Source: Candidatus Pacearchaeota archaeon (GTDB lineage: Archaea; Nanoarchaeota; Nanoarchaeia; Pacearchaeales; GW2011-AR1). From it: DNA of 64,000 nucleotides. Each line of letters starts with the position of its first letter. Position 1 is the first letter of the stretch. The stretch is from contig NZAS01000186.1 of NCBI GenBank assembly GCA_002686195.1, forward strand, positions 1 through 64,000. Reading direction: 5' to 3'. The position numbers were made by a program, and so were the translations under genes. Positions 17,674 to 25,520 of this stretch are shown one piece after another. Below the pieces are notes generated by a model. It saw nothing but the letters and a program-made list of their open reading frames with translations. It ran no database searches and was not told where the DNA came from.

Positions 17674-17843
17674 TCAAGTACGGCGTAGTGGAAGGCGAAG
17701 AAGAAGAGATCACCACTGAGACGCTGCTCAAGAAAGAGATCAAGTTGAAGCGCAAAGCAGCTCTGGACGAGCGCACCAAGACACCAGCACCCGGTCCTAA
17801 CCGGTATCCCACTAGCGGAAACCCTAAAGGGATTAAATACTAG
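17667..17843 (+). CDS. 58-residue basic/acidic small protein
   Basis: Starts MLVKYGVVEGEEEEITTETL and ends SGNPKGIKY. Strong ribosome site AAGGAGGAGGC directly before ATG, overlapping the end of the 832-residue gene by 7 bases. Highly charged; probably a small structural or assembly protein. It ends 11 bases inside the convergent minus-strand gene. Confidence 0.6.
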   Translation: MLVKYGVVEGEEEEITTETLLKKEIKLKRKAALDERTKTPAPGPNRYPTSGNPKGIKY

Positions 17844-18123
17844 GCACCTTGGAAATTATGGGGATCCCTCCCCCACCTATGAGCTGTGTCCCAAACTCCA
17901 CGTAGCGAAGAGACGTGTTTTTCCTGCGAAACTCTACGCGCGTTCCTGCGCTTCCCTCAGACTCGACAACTCGCCAGCCATACAGCTCAGAAACAAGTAC
18001 GTTGTCGTAGTCTTTATGCTCTATGTAGTAGTGCCCCACGCCTCGTTTGGCGAAGCTCCAAGCTAGCCTTACTAGTAGGGGGGTTAGCCCTATACGGTGC
18101 GTTACTAGAGTATCTTCTCGCAT
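17833..18123 (-). CDS. Small hypothetical protein
   Basis: 96 residues; IGLTPLLVRLAWSFAKRGVGHYYIEHKDY, then a beta-rich part (YGWRVVESEGSAGTRVEFRRK, RYVEFGTQLIGGGG). No family recognised. Follows the HExxH membrane gene by 4 bases, so the two are likely co-expressed. Confidence 0.5.
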   Translation of the reverse strand: MREDTLVTHRIGLTPLLVRLAWSFAKRGVGHYYIEHKDYDNVLVSELYGWRVVESEGSAGTRVEFRRKNTSLRYVEFGTQLIGGGGIPIISKVPSI

Positions 18124-18127
18124 ATAT

Positions 18128-18799
18128 CTAAGAGCGGGTGTGCCTCTTAACGATGTCTAGTACGTCATTGAGCCAAGCTTCGGAATGCCGTTCCTCCATA
18201 AGGGTTTGCTTCCCCGCAGAAGACAATACTCCGTATATCTTATCACCATCTCGGCACATCCAGTAGTACGACGGTCCCGTAAAGACTTTGGTAGCCCCCT
18301 CAATAAACTCTACCGCTATCTCTTCCTCCTCGAAGCAACGCAGCGACACGTTTATCTTATAGCCACGTAGCTCCCAGTAGGCGCGTTTGGTGGGTATCCC
18401 CGGGATCAGAGCCGCCAAAGCAAGCAGGAACCACAGAAAGTGCAGGTTCCAGAAGGCTCCCAAAGCTAAAAAAGAGGGTAGGGCAAGTATCTGTGGAGCT
18501 ATGTACGTAAAGGGAAACATAAAGGGGTGGTCACACCTGTCCAACACGTGTTGGAGCTCGTGCGCCATTGTTGAAAATTTACCTCGGGCACTTTTTTTGG
18601 CCCAAACCTCGCGAGGCCACCATACGTTCTTACCCAGGGTAGTTATGAAGCCTGTCATGTATCGGTCATTAAAGGGTTTGAGGAGGAGACCGATGAACCG
18701 CTGGGTTCTCGAGGTGTCTTTCATGAGTATCTGAACACCCAAAGCAGCTTGTTTTTGTTCAAGTTCTTTGTACGCAGCATCCCAATCAATCTTCCGCAT
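18128..18799 (-). CDS. Membrane protein with HExxH zinc-peptidase motif
   Basis: 223 residues, GGAG before ATG. H80-E81-x-x-H84 in MAHELQHVLD is the zinc-binding HExxH signature, preceded by helix residues FST as in gluzincins. Two closely spaced membrane segments follow (about residues 94-135), then AYWELRGYKI, where E143 could be the third zinc ligand. The C-terminal ~75 residues are soluble. Likely a membrane-embedded or membrane-tethered metallopeptidase; substrate unknown. It sits at the end of a minus-strand accessory block. Confidence 0.6.
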   Translation of the reverse strand: MRKIDWDAAYKELEQKQAALGVQILMKDTSRTQRFIGLLLKPFNDRYMTGFITTLGKNVWWPREVWAKKSARGKFSTMAHELQHVLDRCDHPFMFPFTYIAPQILALPSFLALGAFWNLHFLWFLLALAALIPGIPTKRAYWELRGYKINVSLRCFEEEEIAVEFIEGATKVFTGPSYYWMCRDGDKIYGVLSSAGKQTLMEERHSEAWLNDVLDIVKRHTRS

Positions 18800-19052
18800 C
18801 GGTCTCCTCCTCTACTACGCATATAACGCGACTGGTTTCTTCAGGAAGTCTTCCTTCCCGCACCATTTGCGCCGCTAGCGCCAGTAGGCATTCGCGGCTG
18901 CAAAATGATGCGTCTAAGAACCGCATCTCTCGTAATACGTGTCCCTGGTTATCTAGCGCTGTTAGGAGTGCTCCACTAAGCATGGGAGTGTCCGCACTTG
19001 CCGAACAACTTTTATTTACACACTTAGTTGAGGGGTGAAGTGTCCCTGACAC
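18786..19052 (-). CDS. Small zinc-knuckle-like protein
   Basis: 88 residues with CVNKSC near the N-terminus and DASFCSRECLLALAAQMV, an F-C-x3-C-L pattern seen in treble-clef or MYM-like knuckles. Acidic end overlaps the start of the HExxH gene by 14 bases. GTG start with AAAAAGG close upstream. Function unknown. Confidence 0.5.
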   Translation of the reverse strand: MSGTLHPSTKCVNKSCSASADTPMLSGALLTALDNQGHVLREMRFLDASFCSRECLLALAAQMVREGRLPEETSRVICVVEEETDAED

Positions 19053-19518
19053 TGCCTTTTTCCCACTCTAAGGCCAACGGTCCGTCAGCTTTCCCGTACA
19101 ACACCCGTATTCTTTGCTGGGAACCAAGACGTTCACCAACATACTTGATGTCCTCAATTAAGTCTTCCAGCCGGTAAGTATCAGGAACTGGCTGACTAGT
19201 CGCTATAATTCCGGTGTCGGTCAGCAACCGCGCTTTATGCAACATCCAGGAGCGGAAGATTGCACGATTTCGTAGGCGTTCTTCTATCAAGCTATGGCCG
19301 CCAGCTTGCTCAACGCTATCAGCGACCGCTGATATAAGATTATCACTTGGCAAATCGTGAATCTCGAACTCCTCAGCCAGAGACCCTTCCGGGAAAGTTC
19401 CCCGCAATTCAGGAATGACTTCCTCTAAGGGCTTGTTCATGTCCTCAGCAGGTATGACGATGGTCACGACCTCTTCGGAAACAAGGACGCTTACCCGAAG
19501 AACTTGCAAGCTACACAT
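19024..19518 (-). CDS. Hypothetical protein
   Basis: 164 residues from ATG 19518. A TTG nine bases further in (19509) has better spacing from AGGGGAG and starts just after the upstream stop. Beta start (VLRVSVLVSEEVVTIVIPAED) then helices (IEERLRNRAIFRSWMLHKAR; YRLEDLIEDIKYVGERL). Not recognised. Confidence 0.5.
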   Translation of the reverse strand: MCSLQVLRVSVLVSEEVVTIVIPAEDMNKPLEEVIPELRGTFPEGSLAEEFEIHDLPSDNLISAVADSVEQAGGHSLIEERLRNRAIFRSWMLHKARLLTDTGIIATSQPVPDTYRLEDLIEDIKYVGERLGSQQRIRVLYGKADGPLALEWEKGSVRDTSPLN

Positions 19519-20104
19519 CTCCCCTATCGATAGACACACGCTCCCAAGTGGCGGAGTCTGCGCGTATGGTCATAGAAAACCACCCATTAGCACGCATAAG
19601 AGCACGTAGCGTATCAATAGCCAACTGAGCAGGGCTATGCGGCTTTGCACTAACAGCGTCAACAGCCGCATCGGGCACTACAGAAACCTTCTGGACGCGT
19701 TTGCCCTTGGTTTTCTTAGGGGGTTGATTGGAAGTAACGGTTGCCATGTTTAAGGTCGCGCTCCTCCCGTTGGAAGAAGCCGCTTCGAACTGCGAGCGTA
19801 CAAAAAGCTTTTCAAACTCTTTACGCGGCATACGGTGCTTAGAGGGCTTCAAGCCCTTATCAGGCAATCCGTACAAGCGATTAATACTGCGCCGTACTTC
19901 CCCTATGAGCGTCAAATCGGGCGACAGCTTACGCGAATTTAGAGCAACTCGTAGGTCCGCGTTAGTCAGGCTCGGATTGCCGTCCAACAGATCCCAAATT
20001 ATGTGCAATTTGTTTACTTTAGCCGGGCGGGTCTTGTGATACTCCGCCGCTTCTTGCTTGGATATAAAATATTCAACAGGTTGTGCGTACGCTGTTCCAG
20101 CCAT
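19511..20104 (-). CDS. Hypothetical protein with helical N-domain
   Basis: 197 residues with excellent ribosome site GAGGAGGG. N-terminal half is helical and could be an HTH fold (SKQEAAEYHKTRPAKVNKLH, SLTNADLRVALNSRKL, EVRRSINRLYGLPDKG). A Lys-rich linker (PPKKTKGKRVQKV) follows, then a second helical region (AIDTLRALMRANGWFS). It may bind nucleic acid, but no family is recognised. Confidence 0.5.
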   Translation of the reverse strand: MAGTAYAQPVEYFISKQEAAEYHKTRPAKVNKLHIIWDLLDGNPSLTNADLRVALNSRKLSPDLTLIGEVRRSINRLYGLPDKGLKPSKHRMPRKEFEKLFVRSQFEAASSNGRSATLNMATVTSNQPPKKTKGKRVQKVSVVPDAAVDAVSAKPHSPAQLAIDTLRALMRANGWFSMTIRADSATWERVSIDRGDV

Positions 20105-20113
20105 TTACCCTCC

Positions 20114-20488
20114 TCAAGGGAATATCTTCCGTATCAAATTGCCAACACTAAGCTCTGCCGATAATTTTCCGGTATACCGCGAAGTGTGGAACACCAAATT
20201 GTAGTGCTTCAATATGAGCACTACGCGATTCCTTTTAACGTTTACTACTACAACCGTCTCACCGTTTTTCAGCTTATACGCAATGGCGAGATACTCTCGT
20301 ATGTCTCTATTAAGCTGTCGTAAATCCGCGCCCTCTATCCAGCCTACTATCCGGCCTTTAGAGTCAGGTCTTGACGGCCAGACTTCATCGATGTCCAACC
20401 AGTCTGGTAGTAACCCTTTTCTGCGTTTTACGAGTCTCAGCAAGTGCTCCGGGGTTTCATCCCCTGAAGTCACTATCACGGTGTCCAC
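20114..20488 (-). CDS. Hypothetical protein
   Basis: 124 residues: VIVTSGDETPEHLLRLVKRRKG, then RIVGWIEGADLRQLNRDIREYL and beta strands ETVVVVNVKRNRVVLILKHYN. Looks like a compact alpha/beta protein; unknown function. Overlaps the upstream gene end by 13 bases. Confidence 0.5.
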   Translation of the reverse strand: MDTVIVTSGDETPEHLLRLVKRRKGLLPDWLDIDEVWPSRPDSKGRIVGWIEGADLRQLNRDIREYLAIAYKLKNGETVVVVNVKRNRVVLILKHYNLVFHTSRYTGKLSAELSVGNLIRKIFP

Positions 20489-20940
20489 AAACCCTCCTTG
20501 GGCATTTCAAGTTCTCGTACTGTCATGTGTATTGTTCGCGCCCAACGTTCAAGCCATCCTTTTCGGATCCAAGGGCTTGGGATGCCTAGCGGCTTACTGG
20601 ATATAACGGGGTTGCAAAGGCCATTGGCCCCTATCCCGGTTCGTTCGTAAGAAAATGCTTTCGCCATAGGAACGTTAGAAGCGTTCTCCCAGCGAAAGGC
20701 TACTACTATGCAGAGGTCAGCTTCATCGGTAGCTTCAATGATGGCAGAAGACAGCCGGACTAGCTCAAAACATCCGCCAGAAATGTCGCCCTCTGCATCT
20801 AATATATAGCCCCCCTGGGGCGTGGAGCTGTCTGGGATATATCCAGTCTGACTGCTGCATAGAAGGGGCACGGGCCACTTAGCTGCGGTGTATAGCTCTT
20901 TTATAGCTGTCATATGGACATGCGGGTTAAGAACCCACAT
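20476..20940 (-). CDS. Hypothetical protein
   Basis: 154 residues from ATG 20940. The frame is open further up (to 21033) but that part overlaps the exonuclease. Features: LNPHVHMTAIKELYTAAKW, GYILDAEGDISGGCFELVRLSSAIIEATDEADLCIVVAFRWEN. The latter resembles a Rossmann-like strand/helix pattern, but there is no catalytic motif I can name. Start uncertain. Confidence 0.5.
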   Translation of the reverse strand: MWVLNPHVHMTAIKELYTAAKWPVPLLCSSQTGYIPDSSTPQGGYILDAEGDISGGCFELVRLSSAIIEATDEADLCIVVAFRWENASNVPMAKAFSYERTGIGANGLCNPVISSKPLGIPSPWIRKGWLERWARTIHMTVRELEMPKEGLWTP

Positions 20941-20966
20941 CGGATTAAAGTTGTGCAGGTGAAACC

Positions 20967-21515
20967 CTACGCGCCGGAGATCATGGATTCTTCGGTCGGC
21001 AGGTTCACGAGTTTTTGAAAGACTTTTTGGCATCGCTCCGCGTCGATTAGGGCACTGTGTGCCCCGGTGTTTGATATTTCCAAGAAATCACAAATGGCTG
21101 CGAGTGACAGGCTTTCCAAGCCTCGGGGTACCAACAAGTGGTACGCCAGCGTTGCCGTGTCCAGCCAGTGGTGTGATATGCCTTTTACCACGCGGTGTTC
21201 GCGCAGGTGTTTGAGGATAAAACTGCTATCGAAGCCGGCGTTGTGAGCGACGACTACGCAATCACTTAGCAGCGTTTGGATCTCACTTATAACCCGTACC
21301 ATCCGGGGCGCATCTTTCCATGCTTCAGCTGAGTAGTGGTTTATTTCCAAGGCTTTAAGGCTAGCTGTGTATAGTTTTTCCGGAGCTATCTTGGTCACCC
21401 AAGGCTCCCGGTCTTCGCGGATCACCGCGATTTCTATCATTTCGTGTATGAGTGGATCGAGGCCTGTGGTCTCAATATCCACAAAGGCCAAGGGGCGATC
21501 CGAAAGGGCTATCAT
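20967..21515 (-). CDS. DnaQ-like 3'-5' exonuclease (DEDDh)
   Basis: 182 residues. Exo I FVDIETTGLD (D13, E15), Exo II AHNAGFDSSF (D96) and Exo III HSALIDAE (H153, D158) give the full DEDDh set. The size equals a free-standing epsilon-type exonuclease domain. Likely used in proofreading, DNA repair or RNA end trimming. It is the first gene of its minus-strand run and is separated by only 26 bases from a plus-strand gene. Confidence 0.9.
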   Translation of the reverse strand: MIALSDRPLAFVDIETTGLDPLIHEMIEIAVIREDREPWVTKIAPEKLYTASLKALEINHYSAEAWKDAPRMVRVISEIQTLLSDCVVVAHNAGFDSSFILKHLREHRVVKGISHHWLDTATLAYHLLVPRGLESLSLAAICDFLEISNTGAHSALIDAERCQKVFQKLVNLPTEESMISGA

Positions 21516-21541
21516 GTTTGAAACTCTCCAGTTGTGGTCGT

Positions 21542-21838
21542 ATGTTTACTCCGATGAAACCCACCGCCGAAATTGCCACTTGGGTCGCGCTACTCGATAA
21601 GCCTATACTAGCGGTAGGTGTCGCTATAACGCTGTGGGTAGCGTATAAACTATGGCAAAGAAACGAAGCGCTGCACCTAGAGATCCGCGAGCTTCAAGAG
21701 AGCTTTAGGAAAGACTTGGTCAAAGCGCACACGAGCCATAACAAGGACGCTCTGAACGTGGTAGTTCAGGCCAAGACAGCTCTAGAACAAAACACCGCTA
21801 TGATACATAGCCTCATGACCATGTTGGAAGAGGACTAA
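21542..21838 (+). CDS. Small membrane protein with coiled-coil tail
   Basis: 98 residues from ATG 21542 (ATG 21554 also possible; neither has a clear ribosome site). One membrane helix LAVGVAITLWVAYKLW, then a charged coiled coil (RNEALHLEIRELQESFRKDL) and an amphipathic end. Same architecture as the 52048-52521 product. Lies on the plus strand inside a long minus-strand block. Possible holin/spanin-like or membrane-anchoring role; unproven. Confidence 0.5.
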   Translation: MFTPMKPTAEIATWVALLDKPILAVGVAITLWVAYKLWQRNEALHLEIRELQESFRKDLVKAHTSHNKDALNVVVQAKTALEQNTAMIHSLMTMLEED

Positions 21839-22047
21839 TGTGTAACGTAAAACAACTACCCAAGAATCCCCGACTAGGCCGCTTCATAGCTCTGACCCGC
21901 AAACGACTAACAAGACTAAAAGAAGCTGAAGCGGCCCTAACAGCTATAGAAGTGTCTATCCGAAGGAGCGGTGCCTCCCCGGAAATGGTAGCTTACTCGT
22001 ACGCGGCTTCCTGTACGCCTACGTCCACTTCGGATTTTACATCCTGA
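21838..22047 (+). CDS. Small basic hypothetical protein
   Basis: 69 residues, ATG sharing its A with the upstream TAA. Basic helical N-terminus (RLGRFIALTRKRLTRLKEAEA), then weakly structured. The last ~18 codons overlap the convergent minus-strand DUF4177-like gene. Moderate support from coupling only. Confidence 0.4.
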   Translation: MCNVKQLPKNPRLGRFIALTRKRLTRLKEAEAALTAIEVSIRRSGASPEMVAYSYAASCTPTSTSDFTS

Positions 22048-22274
22048 TATCTCTTTAGAACAACCTCGTAAATGGCACCAAAGCCATTACGGTGGATGTT
22101 AATGATCTCCCAACCATTGTCACCAAACGCATTCATTTTCTGCACAAATTGTCCGGGGGACTTGTAAGTCCCCACTATAACTTTATACCTGTAGCGTTCT
22201 GATGGTTCGCCATATTTAGGTCTAAAGTCACGTCTAGGTGATTTGTTGTAGTCTACAGTCAATTCATCAGTCAT
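21993..22274 (-). CDS. DUF4177-like small protein
   Basis: 93 residues from the ATG at 22274 (the upstream in-frame ATG at 22304 is less likely). RYRYKVIVGTYKSPGQF, then QKMNAFGDNGWEIINIHRNG and YEVVLKR follow the DUF4177 pattern: Y-K-V strand, L-N-x-x-G-x-x-G-W-E-x-x and a final L-K-R strand. Function of the family unknown; common in phages. Confidence 0.6.
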   Translation of the reverse strand: MTDELTVDYNKSPRRDFRPKYGEPSERYRYKVIVGTYKSPGQFVQKMNAFGDNGWEIINIHRNGFGAIYEVVLKRYQDVKSEVDVGVQEAAYE

Positions 22275-22370
22275 CGTATTACTCCATAAACATGGACAAA
22301 ACACCTAGCACCGCAGGTGTAAGCTACATCTTCAAGGATGTTCACTCTCTTATGCCACATAATCGGGTTA

Positions 22371-22916
22371 TTAATAGGGCTCTGATGGGTACCAATCCCT
22401 AGCGAATTTATAGGCATCAACGTCGCCTTCATCATGGAACTCTTCCAGAGAGTTAGCGACTTTACATTCTCCCGCAAAATCGGCGCCGGGCTCCGCGTAT
22501 CTTAGTAGGAAAGATAAGCTTGGCCACGACTTTGAAGCTTCTAGTAAAAAGTTAACCGGGGGACCCCACGCGGTAAAAAACTCTACGGAGCGTACCGTGG
22601 GGCTAGGGTACCTGTAGCGGTATACGTCAGGTTCCCACTTTGTCCCCCAACACTGTATACGCCAGTAGTGCTGCAGACTGGACCTACGCCGGCTTAGCTC
22701 TTCTTCGCCTCCGCTATCCCTTTCTGCAAACGCACCCCACGTAGTTCCTTCTAGGGCTTTCTCTAGAGCGGGTATGTCGGAGGGTACGGGTAGAAAGTTA
22801 TTAAACTGGAATGACTCTTTACGATTTACCGTGCGGCCACGCGCTTTAGCGAAAAACGCTTGCAGCTCGTCTTTAGGTCCAGACACCCGGAGGGTGTTCC
22901 TACACCAATTGGGCAT
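22371..22916 (-). CDS. Api92-like (DUF1281) protein
   Basis: 181 residues. The opening MPNWCRNTLRVSGP is the hallmark of the Api92/DUF1281 family (M-P-N-W-C-x-N), followed by FNNFLPVPSD and a Trp-rich C-terminal half (IQCWGTKWEP, FFTAWGPPV) as in the ferredoxin-like C domain. Found in phages and plasmids; function unknown. Starts one base after the upstream stop. Confidence 0.8.
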   Translation of the reverse strand: MPNWCRNTLRVSGPKDELQAFFAKARGRTVNRKESFQFNNFLPVPSDIPALEKALEGTTWGAFAERDSGGEEELSRRRSSLQHYWRIQCWGTKWEPDVYRYRYPSPTVRSVEFFTAWGPPVNFLLEASKSWPSLSFLLRYAEPGADFAGECKVANSLEEFHDEGDVDAYKFARDWYPSEPY

Positions 22917-23405
22917 CTAACAGCCCATTATCCTTTCGCGACGGCACTCCTCTTCGTACTCACTCCAATCATCCTCCCACGCGCGTATCTCGTCTTTAAG
23001 GTCTTCCGGATACGCTGGGATAAGCTGCACACGTAACCCTTGGCAGCCTGAGCACAAGGTATCGTAGGCTCCGCTCATGTAGTTTTCGTAAAACTCCGGA
23101 TCCTCATCGAAGTCTTCCGCAGTAAGTCCGCTAGCGTCTATGGCCGGATTTACTATTTCCCCGCGCCCTCGACAGATTTCACATACGATACGTTTTACAG
23201 AGACCCGAAACTTTCCGTCATGATCCGCGGGTAAATACTCGTTATCTATAAGGCCTTCCAAGAGGCCCTCGTTAAGGGTTATCCAGGCGCTGTGATTATC
23301 TTCCTTTAGGGTTACGAACCAGCTGTGTTCGTGTAGCGCCTTAACCCTGGAATCGTTCTCGTAGTTAAGTCTTTCTATGTATGCTCGTTGCATAGCCATG
23401 CTCAT
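22917..23405 (-). CDS. Hypothetical protein with zinc-knuckle pair
   Basis: 162 residues from ATG 23405 with AAGGAG nine bases upstream. CEICRGRGEIVNP and, ~30 residues later, LCSGCQGL resemble DnaJ-type C-x-x-C-x-G-x-G zinc repeats. N-terminal half is helical; the C-terminus is very acidic then basic. It might be a small RNA- or protein-binding accessory factor. Confidence 0.6.
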   Translation of the reverse strand: MSMAMQRAYIERLNYENDSRVKALHEHSWFVTLKEDNHSAWITLNEGLLEGLIDNEYLPADHDGKFRVSVKRIVCEICRGRGEIVNPAIDASGLTAEDFDEDPEFYENYMSGAYDTLCSGCQGLRVQLIPAYPEDLKDEIRAWEDDWSEYEEECRRERIMGC

Positions 23406-23406
23406 C

Positions 23407-23601
23407 TCAAACGTCTCCTTCAGAAACGAATTCCACAAACTTAAACCCCCAATAAGCGCCACACTCGAGGCACTGGAGTTTAGGTACGCGCGTATTTTTG
23501 GAAAAAAGGGGTTCGGATAGGACCGCGGCGAAAGTACGCCGACCACATCGTGGGCACTCTATGGATATGGTTTTTGTATTAATGCCACCGTTCGAAGACA
23601 C
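23407..23601 (-). CDS. Small zinc-ribbon protein
   Basis: 64 residues from GTG with GGAG five bases upstream. Two knuckles IECPRCGRRTFA and LQCLECGAYWGF make a complete zinc ribbon. Likely nucleic-acid or protein binding. Its stop lies one base before the start of the next gene. Confidence 0.65.
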   Translation of the reverse strand: MSSNGGINTKTISIECPRCGRRTFAAVLSEPLFSKNTRVPKLQCLECGAYWGFKFVEFVSEGDV

Positions 23602-23661
23602 ACCTGCTCCATCCTTTGGTTTTCTGGAGCTAGCATCTTCGAACGGCGGCTGGTGTGTAGG

Positions 23662-23931
23662 CTACAGTTTCTCTTTGAGCTTAGGGGCCACCTTAAAGCC
23701 AACGCTTTTGGAGGCGGCTATCTGAAGGGCAGCTCCCGTATGTGGATTACGCCCCATACGTGCTTTGCGACTCCGCACCTTGAACGTCCCAAACCCGTGA
23801 TACCGAAACATATCACCATTGATAAGAGCATCTCCGACATTCTCGAAAACAGACTCAACAACGCGTTTGGCTTCTGCCGCGCTCAGGTCACAATCCTCAG
23901 ACACCTTGCCAACCAAATCAGACTTCGTCAC
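23662..23931 (-). CDS. HU/IHF-family DNA-binding protein
   Basis: 89 residues from GTG (GAGGAG six bases upstream). Full HU fold: helical N-terminus MTKSDLVGKVSEDCDLS, GFGTF at 46-50, arm region with RKARMGRNPHTG (GRNP at 60-63) and C-terminal GFKVAPKLKEKL. Binds and bends DNA; could organise phage DNA or act at origins and promoters. Confidence 0.93.
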   Translation of the reverse strand: MTKSDLVGKVSEDCDLSAAEAKRVVESVFENVGDALINGDMFRYHGFGTFKVRSRKARMGRNPHTGAALQIAASKSVGFKVAPKLKEKL

Positions 23932-23958
23932 GCCGTTCTCCTCGTTTCGTGTTGTTAG

Positions 23959-24225
23959 CTAGCTAACTAGGGTGGGTTGCCAGTACGTATTACTAGCTTC
24001 TTCTTTCAGCCTTGCCAAGGCCTCTTTCTTATCGTTTTTGAGGTTTGCCTGCATTTGCACGAATTTTCGGTGGAGACTGACAAAGTTCTTTTGTTGGAGC
24101 ATGACCGAACTAGGCCTGCCACCACTTAGCAGTTCTCCAAAAACGTTGCATGCGATTTGTATTTCCGTCTCGGAAAAGCTTTGGGCTTTCCGCCCCGCTT
24201 TCGGTGAGGGTTTCTTCACAGCCAC
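23959..24225 (-). CDS. Small basic hypothetical protein
   Basis: 88 residues from GTG: basic start AVKKPSPKAGRKAQSF, central helix ETEIQIACNVFGELL, then SVMLQQKNFVSLHRKFVQMQ and a charged helix. No family recognised. Its first ~38 codons lie in another frame of the 24110-24322 gene, so one of the two may be shorter or false. Confidence 0.5.
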   Translation of the reverse strand: MAVKKPSPKAGRKAQSFSETEIQIACNVFGELLSGGRPSSVMLQQKNFVSLHRKFVQMQANLKNDKKEALARLKEEASNTYWQPTLVS

Positions 24226-24322
24226 TCTCTTTCTCGTGAATAGGGGACAACAGCTCTTTCTCTAGTGAGTTTAGCATTTCCTCAAGGCGTTCTAAACTAG
24301 GCGATTCAATCGGGGACTGCAT
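24110..24322 (-). CDS. Possible small acidic protein overlapping next gene
   Basis: 70 residues from ATG 24322; the preceding stop and ribosome site are fused (TGAGGAAATG). The first ~45 residues (SPSLERLEEMLNSLEKELL) look coding. The remainder overlaps the N-terminus of the 23959-24225 gene by 116 bases and looks less natural. Confidence 0.35.
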   Translation of the reverse strand: MQSPIESPSLERLEEMLNSLEKELLSPIHEKESGCEETLTESGAESPKLFRDGNTNRMQRFWRTAKWWQA

Positions 24323-24326
24323 TTCC

Positions 24327-24530
24327 TCATATACCTTCGCGAAGAGGATCGTGCGTTTCACAACGATTGGCAATGCGCACCAACTGATCCAACTCTTTCA
24401 CAGCGACCTCTAGATCATTCATGTAGTTCTGAGAACTACGCTCGTAGCCCTCAGCTCTGAATCTCTCGACTGCTAATTCTACGGCTTCTTTGGCGTTACG
24501 CAACGCTTCTATGCGCTCAACATTCCCCAT
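24327..24530 (-). CDS. Small helical protein
   Basis: 67 residues; ATG overlaps the kinase stop by one base (TGATG) with GGAG nine bases before. Charged helices IEALRNAKEAVELAVERFRA and DLEVAVKELDQLVRIANRC. Coiled-coil-like; function unknown. Coupled translation with the deoxynucleoside kinase. Confidence 0.55.
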   Translation of the reverse strand: MGNVERIEALRNAKEAVELAVERFRAEGYERSSQNYMNDLEVAVKELDQLVRIANRCETHDPLREGI

Positions 24531-25234
24531 CAAGTTGTTCTCCGGTGTAAATCGAGAAATCGATTCACGGTTTTCATCTTTTTTATCCTCGCAGCAAGCG
24601 CGCGTACAGCAGCCTGCCTGTCTTCTGAGGAATCCCTGTCCATATCCCAGGGCATGTTTATTACACTAACACCCATATCCTGCAAGACATTGCACATAGC
24701 CGTAATTTCATCATCGAGCGCTTGTAAATAGCCTAGATCTATATTTACTTCGCATTTCCGGCCAGCGCGTAATTCGGCACGTCTCGCTATACGGCCCAAA
24801 GCTATTGTCGGGTCTACTAACAACCTCACGCATACATTCGGCAATAATACTGATGCAGTCATGGCGTGATAAAGGCTGGAATACGTTGAGAACTCTCTTG
24901 GCGTTAAGAACCCCGCATCTAACTGCAGCTTTGCAAAACATGTGTCACCGTAAAATGAGCGATCCAATACCGCATGGCCAACGTCATTCAAAACATGATG
25001 TTGTGCCAGCTTATGCTGCTTCCACCGAGCTTGGAGCAAGTGCACCTGCATGGTGAACGCGTAACGTTCCATGTCTTCATAAAAATCGGATAGGTAGGGA
25101 TTAGCGTTATTTGTCTCGTCAGGCTCCATGAGCACCAAGGTAGTATCGCCTAGAGCATCCCCTAGCTCTTTTACCAGGGTAGACTTACCGCAGCCTATAC
25201 CCGCCTCAACTATGACTGTCTTATGGGGTGTCAC
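24530..25234 (-). CDS. Deoxynucleoside kinase
   Basis: 234 residues. P-loop AGIGCGKST (11-19), EP (37-38) that contacts the sugar, LDRS (90-93) as the D/E-R-S motif, and an Arg-rich lid (RIARRAELRAGR) match the dCK/dGK/dNK family. Phosphorylates deoxynucleosides to dNMPs with ATP, salvaging precursors for phage DNA synthesis. Sits near the HU, TSCPD and HD-hydrolase genes, a nucleotide-metabolism neighbourhood. Base specificity cannot be read from the sequence. Confidence 0.85.
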   Translation of the reverse strand: MTPHKTVIVEAGIGCGKSTLVKELGDALGDTTLVLMEPDETNNANPYLSDFYEDMERYAFTMQVHLLQARWKQHKLAQHHVLNDVGHAVLDRSFYGDTCFAKLQLDAGFLTPREFSTYSSLYHAMTASVLLPNVCVRLLVDPTIALGRIARRAELRAGRKCEVNIDLGYLQALDDEITAMCNVLQDMGVSVINMPWDMDRDSSEDRQAAVRALAARIKKMKTVNRFLDLHRRTT

Positions 25235-25520
25235 GGCGCTCTCCTAGATACATAGGGCCACAGGGCGTGGAGAAAATGCGAAGGGAATAGGGACCACAAC
25301 TTTCTTCCGGAATAGCTACCGTAACGGCTTTTTCAGGACTTATTGCTCTAAAGTGATACTGACAAAGCCAAACGCTGTTGTCGGGGTCTGGAATGATGTT
25401 ATTCCCAGCCTGCACCTCTACGATCAAGGCGCGTTCGGGGTTCCTTAAAGTGCAGGGCAATTGTATGAATGCCCTATTTTTGCACGCAGTTTTCTTCTTC
25501 TTTGTGATTACCTGGCACAC
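25221..25520 (-). CDS. Small Cys/His protein
   Basis: 99 residues from GTG, GGAG five bases upstream. Features CQVITKKKKTACKNRA, a central strand ALIVEVQAGNNII and SVWLCQYHFRAI: three Cys and one His spaced like a small zinc fold. Overlaps the HD hydrolase by 47 bases and the kinase start by 14. Unknown function. Confidence 0.5.
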   Translation of the reverse strand: MCQVITKKKKTACKNRAFIQLPCTLRNPERALIVEVQAGNNIIPDPDNSVWLCQYHFRAISPEKAVTVAIPEESCGPYSLRIFSTPCGPMYLGERRDTP

